Part shown: positions 8,025 to 15,740 of the stretch, one piece after another
How the letters are laid out: every line of letters starts with the position of its first letter
Numbering within the stretch: position 1 is the first letter of the stretch
Assembly: GCA_002300355.1 (NCBI GenBank)
Contig: NSGV01000001.1
Coordinates: forward strand, 4,402,001 to 4,466,000
Direction of reading: 5' to 3'
Origin: Streptomyces sp. TLI_235
Lineage (GTDB): Bacteria > Actinomycetota > Actinomycetes > Streptomycetales > Streptomycetaceae
DNA length: 64,000 nt
Made by a program: the position numbers and the translations under genes
The notes under the pieces: model-generated
Databases searched by the model: none
The model's input: the letters and a program-made list of their open reading frames with translations, nothing else
Told to the model about the DNA's origin: nothing

Positions 8025-8051
8025 TGCCCCCCGGCCGGCGGCCGGGGGGCA
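8025..8051 (-). terminator. Hairpin downstream of the tailed chaplin gene
   Basis: A 12-bp perfect inverted repeat (8025-8036 with 8040-8051) with a tight three-base loop lies just past the stop of the chaplin gene at 8080-8349. Confidence 0.65.
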
Positions 8052-8079
8052 GACGCACGAGTCGTGCCGATCGCGGTGA

Positions 8080-8349
8080 TCAGCAGTCCTCCTCCTCGAC
8101 CTGCGGCGGCGCGTCCACGTTGGCGCAGGTGTTGCCGAACGCGGGGTTCAGCAGGCCGACCACGTTGACCGAGTTGCCGCAGACGTTCACCGGGACGTGC
8201 ACCGGCACCTGGAGCAGGTTGCCGGACAGCACGCCGGGCGAGCCCGATGCGACGCCCTCGGCGCCGGAGCTGGCGCTGGCGGCGCCGGCACCACCGAGCA
8301 CGATGCCGGCGGCGGCGGTGAGAACGGCGGCCTTCTTCACGTTCTGCAT
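8080..8349 (-). CDS. Short chaplin with an acidic, Cys-ending tail
   Basis: The 89-residue precursor carries a signal peptide (cleavage near ASA) and one chaplin domain with the core VPVHVPVNVCGNSVNVVG followed by NPAFGNTC. Chaplins are secreted amphipathic proteins that assemble into amyloid fibrils and make aerial hyphae hydrophobic. The two domain cysteines are present. The other three chaplins here end within a few residues of CAN, but this one continues for about ten residues, APPQVEEEDC, adding negative charge and a third cysteine at the very end. The ATG at 8349 has AGGAGA about 11 bases upstream; a GTG at 8370 lies before that ribosome site. Confidence 0.9.
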   Translation of the reverse strand: MQNVKKAAVLTAAAGIVLGGAGAASASSGAEGVASGSPGVLSGNLLQVPVHVPVNVCGNSVNVVGLLNPAFGNTCANVDAPPQVEEEDC

Positions 8350-8383
8350 GGGAGTCGATCTCCTAATCACACACGGGGAGGGT

Positions 8384-8414
8384 GCGCCGCGCCCGGCGGG
8401 ACCGGGCGCGGCGC
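8384..8414 (-). terminator. Hairpin between two chaplin genes
   Basis: A 13-bp perfect inverted repeat (8384-8396 with 8402-8414) and a five-base loop lie between the stop of chaplin 8440-8682 and the next chaplin start at 8349. Only about 35 bases remain for a promoter of the downstream gene, so read-through is likely. Confidence 0.6.
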
Positions 8415-8439
8415 GGACACGACGTCAGTCGACGGCTTC

Positions 8440-8682
8440 TCAGCCGGCGTTGGCGCAGGAGTTGCCGAACGCCGGGTTCAGGGCGCCGATCACGTTGACG
8501 GTGTTGCCGCACAGGTTGACCGGGACGTGCACCGGGACCTGGACCAGGTTGCCGGACAGCACGCCGGGGGAGCCGGCGGCGACGCCCTCGGCGCCCGAGC
8601 TGGCAGCGGCGACACCGGCGCCGGAGGCGAACAGGCCGGCGGCGGCGATGGTGAGGACGGTGGCCTTCTTGAACGTGCGCAT
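8440..8682 (-). CDS. Short chaplin
   Basis: The 80-residue precursor has a signal peptide (cleavage in AAASSGAEG, near residue 27) and a single chaplin domain: SPGVLSGNLVQVPVHVPVN, LCGNTVNVIG, then NPAFGNSCANAG. Both conserved cysteines are present and there is no sortase signal, so it is a short chaplin of the ChpD-H type rather than a wall-anchored long one. It is one of three consecutive reverse-strand chaplin genes. Confidence 0.93.
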   Translation of the reverse strand: MRTFKKATVLTIAAAGLFASGAGVAAASSGAEGVAAGSPGVLSGNLVQVPVHVPVNLCGNTVNVIGALNPAFGNSCANAG

Positions 8683-8985
8683 GGGGTTTCGTTCCTTAGG
8701 TTCGTGCCCGGATTTCCTTGTGGAGACCGGGCGCCGGGCGAATCGGTATCATCGCCAGGCATTTCCTGGGTGCTCCGTGATTGTCACTCCCGCGGCTCAA
8801 CTGGCTTGTGTCGCCCGTGGCTTGGGCGAGCCGTCGGCCGCTTTATGTCGTGCGCGCCGCCACCGATTCCCGCACGGTCGGGAATTGGTGCACCGCGGCG
8901 CTGCCAGAAGGCGCCCAAAGGCCCCTCCTGGGAGTCCTGGGACCGGCCCGCGGGCCGGCGCGGCCGCCCGGTCGGCGGCCCGGGG
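8683..8985. other. Intergenic region between chaplin genes
   Basis: This 303-bp gap holds the upstream region of the chaplin at 8440-8682 and the 3' side of the chaplin at 8986-9228. The stretch 8700-8800 is less GC-rich than its surroundings and should contain the promoter. I looked for a BldN-type CGTAAC-N16-CGTTGA pair and found none. No gene is supported. Confidence 0.5.
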
Positions 8986-9228
8986 TCAGATGTTGGCGCA
9001 GGCGTTGCCGAACGCCGGGTTCAGCAGGCCGATCACGTTCACGGTGTTGCCGCAGACGTTGACCGGGACGTGCACCGGGACCTGGATCAGGTTGCCGGAC
9101 AGCACGCCGGGGGAGCCCGTGGCGACGCCATCGGCCGCCGCACCCGAGGCGGACGCGGCGGCGGCGCCGCCGAACAGCATGGCGGCTGCGGCCGCGGTGC
9201 CGAACACGCCGTAGGCGATCTTGCGCAT
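8986..9228 (-). CDS. Short chaplin
   Basis: This is an 80-residue precursor whose signal peptide (cleavage near ASASG) has a different sequence from the other chaplins. The domain itself is very close: SPGVLSGNLIQVPVHVPVN, VCGNTVNVIG and NPAFGNACANI. Two domain cysteines are conserved. It is a short, unanchored, secreted chaplin expected at the aerial surface, divergently arranged with the forward-strand chaplin at 9574. Confidence 0.93.
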   Translation of the reverse strand: MRKIAYGVFGTAAAAAMLFGGAAAASASGAAADGVATGSPGVLSGNLIQVPVHVPVNVCGNTVNVIGLLNPAFGNACANI

Positions 9229-9573
9229 GGTGCAGTCTCTTTCTGTTCGCGAGTCCCGCGCCGTGCACGCCGCGGATCGGTCGGACGCCGCGGCCCGCTC
9301 GGGCGGGTGGGACCGGTCCGGACCGGGAGCCCCGGGCCGGACCGGTCGAGCCGGTACGCAGGGAAGAACGACCGTGGCCGCCGGGGGAAACGGGCTGATC
9401 CCACGATCACCCGAATGCCTTCACTACTACGTCCGGGTGAATGTGCCGGCGTGTTCGGTACCGCGCCGAGCAGGCCTCGTTGGGCCCGGTGCACGCCCCG
9501 TGCCCTTCCGTGCGGAGCCCGAGCGGTCCACCCGAGCGGCCCATGGAAGACCTGTATCAACGAGGAGACTCAT
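9229..9573. other. Divergent intergenic region between two chaplin genes
   Basis: This 345-bp stretch must contain both promoters of the divergent chaplins. It includes a CACCCG...CGGGTG inverted repeat near 9408-9438 around a less GC-rich core. A ribosome site GAGGAGA lies directly before the forward chaplin. I see no clear sigma-factor consensus and no coding sequence. Confidence 0.5.
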
Positions 9574-9813
9574 ATGAGCGTCAAGAAGGCCGCCGCTGTC
9601 GGCGCCGCCGTCGTGGGCATCGTCGCTGCCGGTGCCGGCACCGCGATGGCGAGCGCCGGCGCCGAGGGCGCCGCGGCCGGTTCCCCGGGTGTCGCCTCGG
9701 GCAACAACATCCAGGTTCCGGTGCACGTCCCGGTCAACCTGTGCGGCAACTCGATCGACGTCATCGGCCTGCTGAACCCGGCGTTCGGCAACTCCTGCGC
9801 CAACGTCGGCTGA
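9574..9813 (+). CDS. Short chaplin
   Basis: The 79-residue precursor has a signal peptide (cleavage after AMA, near residue 26) followed by the chaplin domain: SPGVASGNNIQVPVHVPVN, LCGNSIDVIG and NPAFGNSCANVG. It differs from its neighbours in having NNIQ instead of NL(V/L/I)Q before the first strand and Asp in the second. GGAGA precedes the ATG by about seven bases. It is the only forward-strand chaplin of the group and is followed by a very strong terminator. Confidence 0.94.
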   Translation: MSVKKAAAVGAAVVGIVAAGAGTAMASAGAEGAAAGSPGVASGNNIQVPVHVPVNLCGNSIDVIGLLNPAFGNSCANVG

Positions 9814-9859
9814 CCAGGCCGCAGCGCCTGACGGCCGGTCACCGGCCGAGTCCGCACGC

Positions 9860-9911
9860 AACGGGCCGCCGCTCGCGCCCCTTCCTCCTGGGGCGCGGGC
9901 GGCGGCCCGTT
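9860..9911 (+). terminator. Strong terminator after the forward chaplin
   Basis: A 22-bp stem (9860-9881 with 9890-9911) with a single G-T wobble and an eight-base loop starts 47 bases after the chaplin stop. Confidence 0.85.
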
Positions 9912-9927
9912 CGTCGTGCGCCGAGCC

Positions 9928-9956
9928 TTGTTGGACGGAGTGTCAGTTCCTAACAT
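9928..9956 (+). promoter_or_regulatory. Candidate promoter of the GDSL hydrolase gene, with adjacent palindrome
   Basis: TTGTTG (9928-9933), a 17-base spacer and TAACAT (9951-9956) resemble a vegetative promoter. The palindrome TGAGCCGGGCTCA (9958-9970) falls where transcription would begin and could be an operator or a leader hairpin. The implied leader is about 140 bases. Confidence 0.35.
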
Positions 9957-10103
9957 GTGAGCCGGGCTCATATTTTTCCGAGCCTGCCGGCCGTCGTGCG
10001 CCGAAGCCCCCACAGCCTCGGCGCCCGCGTCTCCACCCGCACCACGCTCCGCTCCACCGCCCGGCGCCAAGCCGCGCGTCCCCCACCCTCACAGGAGTCA
10101 CGC

Positions 10104-11753
10104 GTGACCAGCTCACCCCTGTCCGGCCTCCGCCGATGTCGAGCCGCCGGCCTGCCTGCCGCCGCCCTGCTCGCCGCCGTCCTCGGACTCGCCACCCTGC
10201 CGGCCGCGCCGGCCCGGGCCGCCGACACCGCGCAGACCCGCCCCGCCGCGATCGTCGCCCTCGGCGACAGCGCCATCTCGGGGGAGGGCGCGGGCACCGA
10301 CACCGGCGACGACTACGTGCCGGGCACCGACACCCCCACCAACTACTGCCACCGCTCCACCAGGTCGGAGATCTTCCTCACCGGGCTCCCCGACCTCGTC
10401 CCGCTCGACCTCGCCTGCTCCGGCGCGCAGACCGGCGACCTGGTCAGCGACCCCGAACTCGCCGAGATCACCGGCCCCGGCAGCGGAGACTTCGGCGAAC
10501 CCAGGCAGGACGTCCAACTGGCCGAGGCCGCCGCGAAGTACGACATCAAGATGGTGGTCGTCACCATCGGCGCCAACGACGACTTCGACTTCAGCGGCAT
10601 CATGCTGGCCTGCCTGGGCCAGTACTTCCCGGTCCCCAAGTCCCAGGGCTGCCGCGACACCATCGGCACCGCCGAGATCCTCGCCCGCGCGGAGCGGGTC
10701 AAGCCCAAGGTGGCCGCCGCGCTGACGAACGTCCGGGCGACCATGCGGCGGGCCGGCTACCAGGACTCCGCCTACCAGCTGGTCTACCAGTCGTACTTCA
10801 CCCCGATCACGCCCGACATCCGGCGCAACGACTACCTCGGCAAGATCGCGGACGGCTGCCCGGCCTTCCCCGAGGACCTCGCCTGGGGCCACAACCTGGT
10901 CGTCCCGACGTTCAGCGACGCACTGCGCGAGGCGGCGGGCCGGGTGCCCGGCGTGCGGTACCTCGACCAGCGGCGGGTCAGCTACGGCCACGAGGTGTGC
11001 GCGAGCTGGACGAGCTCGCCGTACGAGTACACCAACGGCGACGTCATCGACGTCTCGGAGCGCACCCGAAACGGCTGCGACCAGGAGATCGGCATCCCCG
11101 GGGTGTGCATGAACATGGTCCGGCAGTCGTACCACCTGCGGGTGGCCGGCTACCGCGGTGAGGCCGGCTGCCTCGCCCAGTTCTACCGCCGGCCCGCGCT
11201 CGACCAGGCCTACTGCACTCTCGACCGGACCAACACCACCTCGATCGCCCCGCTCACCGCCGGCCGGCCCTTTCCCGACACTCCCGAGGACGGCTCCTGG
11301 TACCGGCTCACCAACGCGGCCACCGGCAGGCCCCTCGACATCGCGGGCGGCGGCACGTACGGCGACGCCACCGACGGCCGCGCCGCCATCACCTACCGGC
11401 CGACCGGCGGGCTCAACCAGTCCTTCCTGCTGAGGGCGGCCGCCGGCGGCACCTTCGAACTCGCCTCCACCGCCAACCGCGCCATGTGCCTGGACGCCAC
11501 CGGCGGATCCACCGCCCCCGGAACCCCGCTCGTCCAGTGGCACTGCCACGGCGGCGGCAACCAGCACTGGCTGCTGCTGCCGACCGAGGACGGCCGCTAC
11601 CGGATCGCCGACTCCCAGGACCGCACCGAGGTCGCCACCCTCACCACCACCCTCGACGCCCAGGGCAACCGCACCCTCGCCCTCGCCCAGGACACCGGTA
11701 CCGCCGACCAGCTCTGGCAGCTCGACAAGCTCGGCATCTCCTACCTCCCCTGA
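10104..11753 (+). CDS. Secreted SGNH/GDSL hydrolase with C-terminal ricin-type lectin domain
   Basis: From the GTG at 10104 (AGGAG upstream) the 549-residue protein has a signal peptide ending in ARAAD near residue 40. An SGNH esterase domain covers about residues 45-365: block I is IVALGDSAISGEGAG with nucleophile Ser56, the GAND motif is in VVTIGANDDFDF, and a catalytic-type His is in SYHLRVAGY. Residues about 395-545 form a ricin-B beta-trefoil (NAATGRPLDI, LDATGGSTAPGTPL, QWHCHGGGNQHW). The likely action is extracellular ester hydrolysis on lipids or acylated polysaccharide, with the lectin domain targeting it to sugars. The substrate is not evident. Confidence 0.88.
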   Translation: MTSSPLSGLRRCRAAGLPAAALLAAVLGLATLPAAPARAADTAQTRPAAIVALGDSAISGEGAGTDTGDDYVPGTDTPTNYCHRSTRSEIFLTGLPDLVPLDLACSGAQTGDLVSDPELAEITGPGSGDFGEPRQDVQLAEAAAKYDIKMVVVTIGANDDFDFSGIMLACLGQYFPVPKSQGCRDTIGTAEILARAERVKPKVAAALTNVRATMRRAGYQDSAYQLVYQSYFTPITPDIRRNDYLGKIADGCPAFPEDLAWGHNLVVPTFSDALREAAGRVPGVRYLDQRRVSYGHEVCASWTSSPYEYTNGDVIDVSERTRNGCDQEIGIPGVCMNMVRQSYHLRVAGYRGEAGCLAQFYRRPALDQAYCTLDRTNTTSIAPLTAGRPFPDTPEDGSWYRLTNAATGRPLDIAGGGTYGDATDGRAAITYRPTGGLNQSFLLRAAAGGTFELASTANRAMCLDATGGSTAPGTPLVQWHCHGGGNQHWLLLPTEDGRYRIADSQDRTEVATLTTTLDAQGNRTLALAQDTGTADQLWQLDKLGISYLP

Positions 11754-11759
11754 CCGGCC

Positions 11760-11798
11760 CGCGCCGGTGGGCAGGCACCCCGCCTGCCCACCGGCGCG
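11760..11798 (+). terminator. Terminator after the GDSL hydrolase gene
   Basis: A 17-bp perfect inverted repeat (11760-11776 with 11782-11798) with a five-base loop starts seven bases after the stop codon. Confidence 0.85.
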
Positions 11799-11840
11799 GC
11801 GTCAGCCCGCGTCCGGCCGGTGGAGGAGTGGCGATCGCAC

Positions 11841-11859
11841 TGTCAACCGACGGTTGACA
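11841..11859 (+). promoter_or_regulatory. Operator 1 with embedded -35 element
   Basis: TGTCAACC-GAC-GGTTGACA is a perfect 8+3+8 palindrome. Its right half contains TTGACA (11854-11859), a perfect -35 hexamer. A second copy follows 28 bases downstream, centre to centre. Confidence 0.75.
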
Positions 11860-11868
11860 GTGCCGCGG

Positions 11869-11887
11869 TGTCAACCTACGGTTGACA
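11869..11887 (+). promoter_or_regulatory. Operator 2 with embedded -10 element
   Basis: TGTCAACC-TAC-GGTTGACA differs from operator 1 only in its three-base centre. That centre helps form the -10 hexamer TACGGT (11877-11882), 17 bases from the -35 in operator 1. The expected transcription start, about seven bases on, coincides with the ATG at 11889, so the message would be leaderless. A protein bound at either site would block RNA polymerase. Confidence 0.75.
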
Positions 11888-11888
11888 C

Positions 11889-12632
11889 ATGGCGAATCCA
11901 GTCCAGATGACGCATCCCGTCCGTCTCGACGACCTGATCGAGACCATCAAGAAGGTTCACAGCGACGCGCTCGAGCAGCTCGCCGACGCCGTCCTCGCCG
12001 CGGAGCACCTCGGCGAGGTGGCGGACCACCTGATCGGCCACTTCGTGGACCAGGCCCGGCGCTCCGGCGCCTCCTGGACGGACATCGGCAAGAGCATGGG
12101 GGTCACCCGGCAGGCCGCGCAGAAGCGCTTCGTGCCCAAGGATCCGGGCGAGGCCTCGGACCTCGACCCCAGCCAGGGCTTCGGCCGCTTCACCCCGCGG
12201 GCCCGGAACGTGGTGATGGCCGCCCAGAACGAGGCCCGCGCCGCCGGCAACGCCGAGATCACCCCCGCGCACCTGGTGCTCGGGCTGCTCGCGGAGCCCG
12301 AGGGCCTCGCCGTCCAGGTGCTCGCGGCCCAGCAGATCACCCCCGAGGCGGTCCGCGAGGCGGCCGAGGCGGCGCTGCCCGCGGCCGCGGACGAGCTGCC
12401 CGAGCTGATCCCGTACGACGCCCGGGCCCGCAAGGCCCTGGAGCTGACCTTCCGCCAGGCGCTCCGGATGGGCCACAACTACATCGGCACCGAACACATC
12501 CTCTTCGCCCTCCTGGAGTTGGAGGACGGCACCGGCCCGCTCTCCGGCCTCGGGGTCGACCGCACCGCCGCCGAGTCCCTGCTCGCAGAGGCCCTGGCCG
12601 CCTTCGCCGCCGTCCAGGGAGGGCAGGCCTGA
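11889..12632 (+). CDS. Clp N-domain (ClpR) protein with N-terminal helix-turn-helix
   Basis: The 247-residue protein has a helix-turn-helix-like segment near residues 58-85 (GASWTDIGKSMGVTRQAAQKR). It then carries two Clp N-terminal repeats, about residues 97-165 (FTPRARNVVMAAQNEARA, ITPAHLVLGLL) and 175-240 (ARKALELTFRQALRMG, YIGTEHILFALL). These repeats normally recruit substrates or adaptors to ClpA/ClpC, but no ATPase module is present. The likely role is a DNA-binding regulator that senses protein-quality signals or is itself handled by Clp proteases. The ATG begins one base after operator 2 and has no ribosome site. Autoregulation through the paired palindromes is my inference. Confidence 0.88.
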   Translation: MANPVQMTHPVRLDDLIETIKKVHSDALEQLADAVLAAEHLGEVADHLIGHFVDQARRSGASWTDIGKSMGVTRQAAQKRFVPKDPGEASDLDPSQGFGRFTPRARNVVMAAQNEARAAGNAEITPAHLVLGLLAEPEGLAVQVLAAQQITPEAVREAAEAALPAAADELPELIPYDARARKALELTFRQALRMGHNYIGTEHILFALLELEDGTGPLSGLGVDRTAAESLLAEALAAFAAVQGGQA

Positions 12633-12644
12633 CGGCTGCACGAA

Positions 12645-12695
12645 AGGGGCGTGCGGTGGTGCCTCCCGTCCGGGAGGGCGCCACCGCACGCCCCT
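12645..12695. terminator. Bidirectional terminator between convergent genes
   Basis: A long imperfect stem pairs 12645-12667 with 12672-12695, with one wobble and one bulge. It lies between the stops at 12632 (forward) and 12711 (reverse). Confidence 0.8.
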
Positions 12696-12710
12696 GTCAC
12701 ATGCCCGGGC

Positions 12711-13316
12711 TCAGGGCCAGACGAGGCAGTACAGCTGGTGGCCGGCGTCGTGCAGGCGGTTGGCGAAGTCCTGCCACTCGTGCAGCATCTGGTAGATCAC
12801 GAAGGCGTCGCGCGGGCCGCGCCGGTCCGGCACGGTCGACCAGATGAAGGCGGCGGCGCCGAGCTGCGTCTCGTCGGCCTTGCGCAGCGGCTCGACCACG
12901 TTGTGCGGCAGCTGCACGACGGCGTAGTCGGGGTGCAGGACGACCAGCTCCAGCGGCGGTACCTGGTGCAGCGGGACGCCCTGGATGCCGGTGAGCACCA
13001 TCGCGCTCATGGTCTCGGGTTTGATCTTGGTGGAGAGGTGGCCGTTGAGCGAGCCGCTGGTCTCCATCAGGTCGCCGAGCCGGCCGAGCGAGCCCAGCTC
13101 GCCGGCGTCGAGGCCGAGCCCGCCGGGCCCGAGGGCGGTCGGGACTCTCGCCGCGGTGGCCCGGTCGGGTGCGCCGAAGTACTTGTAGGTGACTCCCACG
13201 CGTCCCTCGCCCCGCCTTCCCCTGCCGCCTGTACCCGTACCCCCGCCGTGCGCGGCCTCCGCGGAGGGACGGGGGGCACCCGTGGCCTCCTCGAAGCCGT
13301 CCTGCGCCTCGGACAC
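12711..13316 (-). CDS. Hypothetical protein
   Basis: I do not recognise this protein. The well-supported part begins around 13199 with VGVTYKYFGAPDRA and runs 163 residues to HQLYCLVWP. It has a compact alpha/beta look with a GTP-free, signal-free cytoplasmic character (VPPLELVVLHPDYAVVQLP, AAFIWSTVP). The start is uncertain. GTG 13316 has TGAGGA eight bases upstream and adds a Ser/Glu/Gly-rich leader with fairly good coding bias; ATG 13325 and GTG 13199 (GAGGG upstream) are alternatives. It lies divergently upstream of hemL and converges on the Clp N-domain gene. Confidence 0.6.
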   Translation of the reverse strand: MSEAQDGFEEATGAPRPSAEAAHGGGTGTGGRGRRGEGRVGVTYKYFGAPDRATAARVPTALGPGGLGLDAGELGSLGRLGDLMETSGSLNGHLSTKIKPETMSAMVLTGIQGVPLHQVPPLELVVLHPDYAVVQLPHNVVEPLRKADETQLGAAAFIWSTVPDRRGPRDAFVIYQMLHEWQDFANRLHDAGHQLYCLVWP

Positions 13317-13680
13317 TCGGACCATCCTCACCGGAATTCGCCGGAATCGACAGACCCCCACACGCCCGGTGTCCCTCCGAACGTGCCACTTACCCGTCTT
13401 GTGCCGCCGTACACACTGCGAGCCGCAGCGCCCCGTGACCGCGTCGCCGCGGTCGGCCGGCCGGTTCGAACGGTCGCCCCCGGCGTCCGTCGCCCCGATC
13501 CGGGGCGTGCGCCCCGCTGTGCCCAGGACCTCCGGCCCACCGGCCGGACTCCTTCGCGACGGTCGCACGGACAACCGTACAGTCCGAACCCCTTGCAGAG
13601 GCAGCAGCACACGGATCATCGTTCCAGATGATCGGGCCGGGCATGCAGAGTGCAAGGACACGATTTGAGAGCATGTTCAG
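13317..13680. other. Divergent intergenic region upstream of hemL
   Basis: About 360 bp separate the hypothetical gene from hemL. A less GC-rich stretch at 13590-13680 probably contains the hemL promoter, but no consensus pair is convincing and no good ribosome site precedes the GTG of hemL. I see no RNA gene or riboswitch fold. Confidence 0.5.
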
Positions 13681-15069
13681 GTGACCAACCCCGTGAGCAA
13701 CCCCGAGAGCAGGTCCGACGGCGACCCGCGGACCAGTCCCCCGAGCTATCCGTACGAGGCTCCGCAGTCCCGGTCGCTGTTCGAGCGCGCCTCCGTCGTC
13801 ACCCCGGGTGGCGTGAACTCGCCAGTCCGTGCCTTCCGTGCGGTCGGCGGTACCCCCCGCTTCATGGTGTCCGGCAGCGGCCCCTACCTGACCGACGCCG
13901 ACGGCCGGGAGTACGTCGACCTGGTCTGCTCGTGGGGGCCGATGATCCTCGGCCACGCGCACCCGGCGGTGATCGAGGCGGTGCAGCGGGCGGTCGTCCG
14001 CGGCACCTCCTTCGGCACCCCCGGCGAGGGCGAGGTCGAGCTGGCCGAGGAGATCACCGCCCGGGTGGCGCCGGTCGAGCAGGTCCGCCTGGTCTCCAGC
14101 GGTACCGAGGCCACCATGTCGGCGATCCGGCTGGCCCGCGGCTTCACCGGCCGCGCGAAGATCGTGAAGTTCGCCGGCTGCTACCACGGCCACGTGGACG
14201 CGCTGCTGGCCGCGGCCGGATCCGGTGTGGCGACCTTCGCCCTGCCGGACACCCCCGGCGTCACCGGCGCCCAGGCCGGCGACACCATCGTGCTGCCGTA
14301 CAACGACCTGGAGGCCGTCCGGCAGGCCTTCGCCGCGCACCCCGGCGAGATCGCCTGCGTGATCACCGAGGCCTCGCCGGGCAACATGGGCGTCGTCCCG
14401 CCGCTGCCCGGCTTCAACCGGGGCCTCGCCGAGCTCTGCCGGGCCGACGGCGCGCTGTTCGTCTCCGACGAGGTGATGACCGGCTTCCGCGTCTCCAAGG
14501 CCGGCTGGTACGGCCTGGAGGCGGCCCGCGAGGGCTGGGCCCCGGACCTCCTCACCTTCGGCAAGGTCATGGGCGGCGGCTTCCCGGCCGCGGCGTTCGG
14601 CGGCCGCGCCGACGTGATGGCCCACCTCGCCCCGGCCGGCCCGGTCTACCAGGCGGGCACGCTCTCCGGGAACCCGATCGCCACCGCGGCCGGCCTCGCC
14701 CAGCTGCGCAACTGCACCGACGAGGTGTACGCCACCGTCGACCGGGTCGCCGAGCAGGTCTCCGGCCTGGTCGCCGAGGCGCTCGCCAAGGAGGGCGTGG
14801 CGCACCGGCTGCAGAAGGCCGGGAACATGTTCTCGGTGTTCTTCACCGAGGAGCAGGTCACCGACTACGATGCGGCCCGCCGCCAGCAGGCGTTCCGCTT
14901 CAACTCCTTCTTCCACTCGATGCTGTCCCAGGGCGTCTACCTGCCGCCCTCGGCCTTCGAGTCCTGGTTCGTCTCGTCGGCCCACGACGAGCGGGCGATC
15001 GACCGGATCGCCGCCGCCCTGCCCGCGGCCGCCCGCGCCGCCGCCGAAGCCACCGAGGAGGCCGCGTGA
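13681..15069 (+). CDS. hemL: Glutamate-1-semialdehyde 2,1-aminomutase
   Basis: HemL is a PLP enzyme that converts glutamate-1-semialdehyde (made by HemA) to 5-aminolevulinate. The 462-residue protein shows SLFERASVVTPGGVNSPVRA near residue 32, the PLP-binding SSGTEATMSAIRLAR near 139, FVSDEVMTGFR near 260 and the Schiff-base lysine in LTFGKVMGGGFP (Lys295). The start is a GTG; a second GTG four codons in is equally plausible and neither has a strong ribosome site. The first 28 residues are poorly conserved in the family. The stop overlaps the next start as GTGA, coupling it to the phosphatase-family gene. Confidence 0.95.
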   Translation: MTNPVSNPESRSDGDPRTSPPSYPYEAPQSRSLFERASVVTPGGVNSPVRAFRAVGGTPRFMVSGSGPYLTDADGREYVDLVCSWGPMILGHAHPAVIEAVQRAVVRGTSFGTPGEGEVELAEEITARVAPVEQVRLVSSGTEATMSAIRLARGFTGRAKIVKFAGCYHGHVDALLAAAGSGVATFALPDTPGVTGAQAGDTIVLPYNDLEAVRQAFAAHPGEIACVITEASPGNMGVVPPLPGFNRGLAELCRADGALFVSDEVMTGFRVSKAGWYGLEAAREGWAPDLLTFGKVMGGGFPAAAFGGRADVMAHLAPAGPVYQAGTLSGNPIATAAGLAQLRNCTDEVYATVDRVAEQVSGLVAEALAKEGVAHRLQKAGNMFSVFFTEEQVTDYDAARRQQAFRFNSFFHSMLSQGVYLPPSAFESWFVSSAHDERAIDRIAAALPAAARAAAEATEEAA

Positions 15070-15740
15070 GCGAGACCACCGTCGTCCACCTGATGCGCCA
15101 CGGCGAGGTGCACAACCCGGAGGGCATCCTCTACGGGCGCCTCCCCGGCTACCACCTCTCCGAGCTCGGCCGGCAGATGGCCGACCGGGTCGCGGAGCAC
15201 CTCGCGGACCGGGACATCACGCACGTGGTGGCCTCGCCGCTGGAGCGCGCCCAGGAGACCGCCGAGCCGATCGGCAAGGCGCACGGCCTGGAGGTGGCCG
15301 TCGACGAGCGGCTGATCGAGGCGGACAACATCTTCCAGGGCAAGACCTTCGGCGTCGGCGACGGCTCGCTGAGGAACCCGGGGTACTGGAAGTACCTGAC
15401 CAACCCGTTCAAGCCGTCCTGGGGCGAGCCGTACATCGAGCAGGTCGTGCGGATGATGGGCGCGCTCGCCGCGGCCCGGGACGCCGCGCGCGGCCACGAG
15501 GCGGTCTGCGTCAGCCACCAGCTGCCGATCTGGATCGTCCGCTCGTTCGCCGAGCGCCGGCGGCTGTGGCACGACCCGCGCAACCGGCAGTGCTCGCTGG
15601 CCTCGCTGACCAGCTTCACCTACGAGGGCGACCGGATCGTGTCGATCGGCTACCGCGAGCCGGCCCGGGACCTGCTGCCGGCCCACCTGGTGGGCAAGGG
15701 CGGCAAGTCCAAGCCGGTCGGCAAGAGCTTCGGCGCCTGA
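15066..15740 (+). CDS. Histidine phosphatase family protein (phosphoglycerate mutase-like)
   Basis: This 224-residue cytoplasmic protein has the phosphohistidine motif LMRHGEVHNP (residues about 9-18), the SPLERAQETAEPI block near 58 and the second catalytic histidine in AVCVSHQLPIW. Members transfer or hydrolyse phosphate through that His. The family is broad (sugar phosphates, nucleotides, cobalamin intermediates), so the substrate is open. Coupling to hemL through a GTGA overlap suggests co-regulation with haem synthesis or the adjacent cytochrome c operon rather than glycolysis. Confidence 0.88.
   Translation: MSETTVVHLMRHGEVHNPEGILYGRLPGYHLSELGRQMADRVAEHLADRDITHVVASPLERAQETAEPIGKAHGLEVAVDERLIEADNIFQGKTFGVGDGSLRNPGYWKYLTNPFKPSWGEPYIEQVVRMMGALAAARDAARGHEAVCVSHQLPIWIVRSFAERRRLWHDPRNRQCSLASLTSFTYEGDRIVSIGYREPARDLLPAHLVGKGGKSKPVGKSFGA

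Noticed and set aside
8080..9813. Repeated blocks that could suggest a CRISPR or tandem array
   Set aside because: The repeats are the conserved chaplin coding segments in four separate genes on both strands, with irregular spacing and no cas genes.
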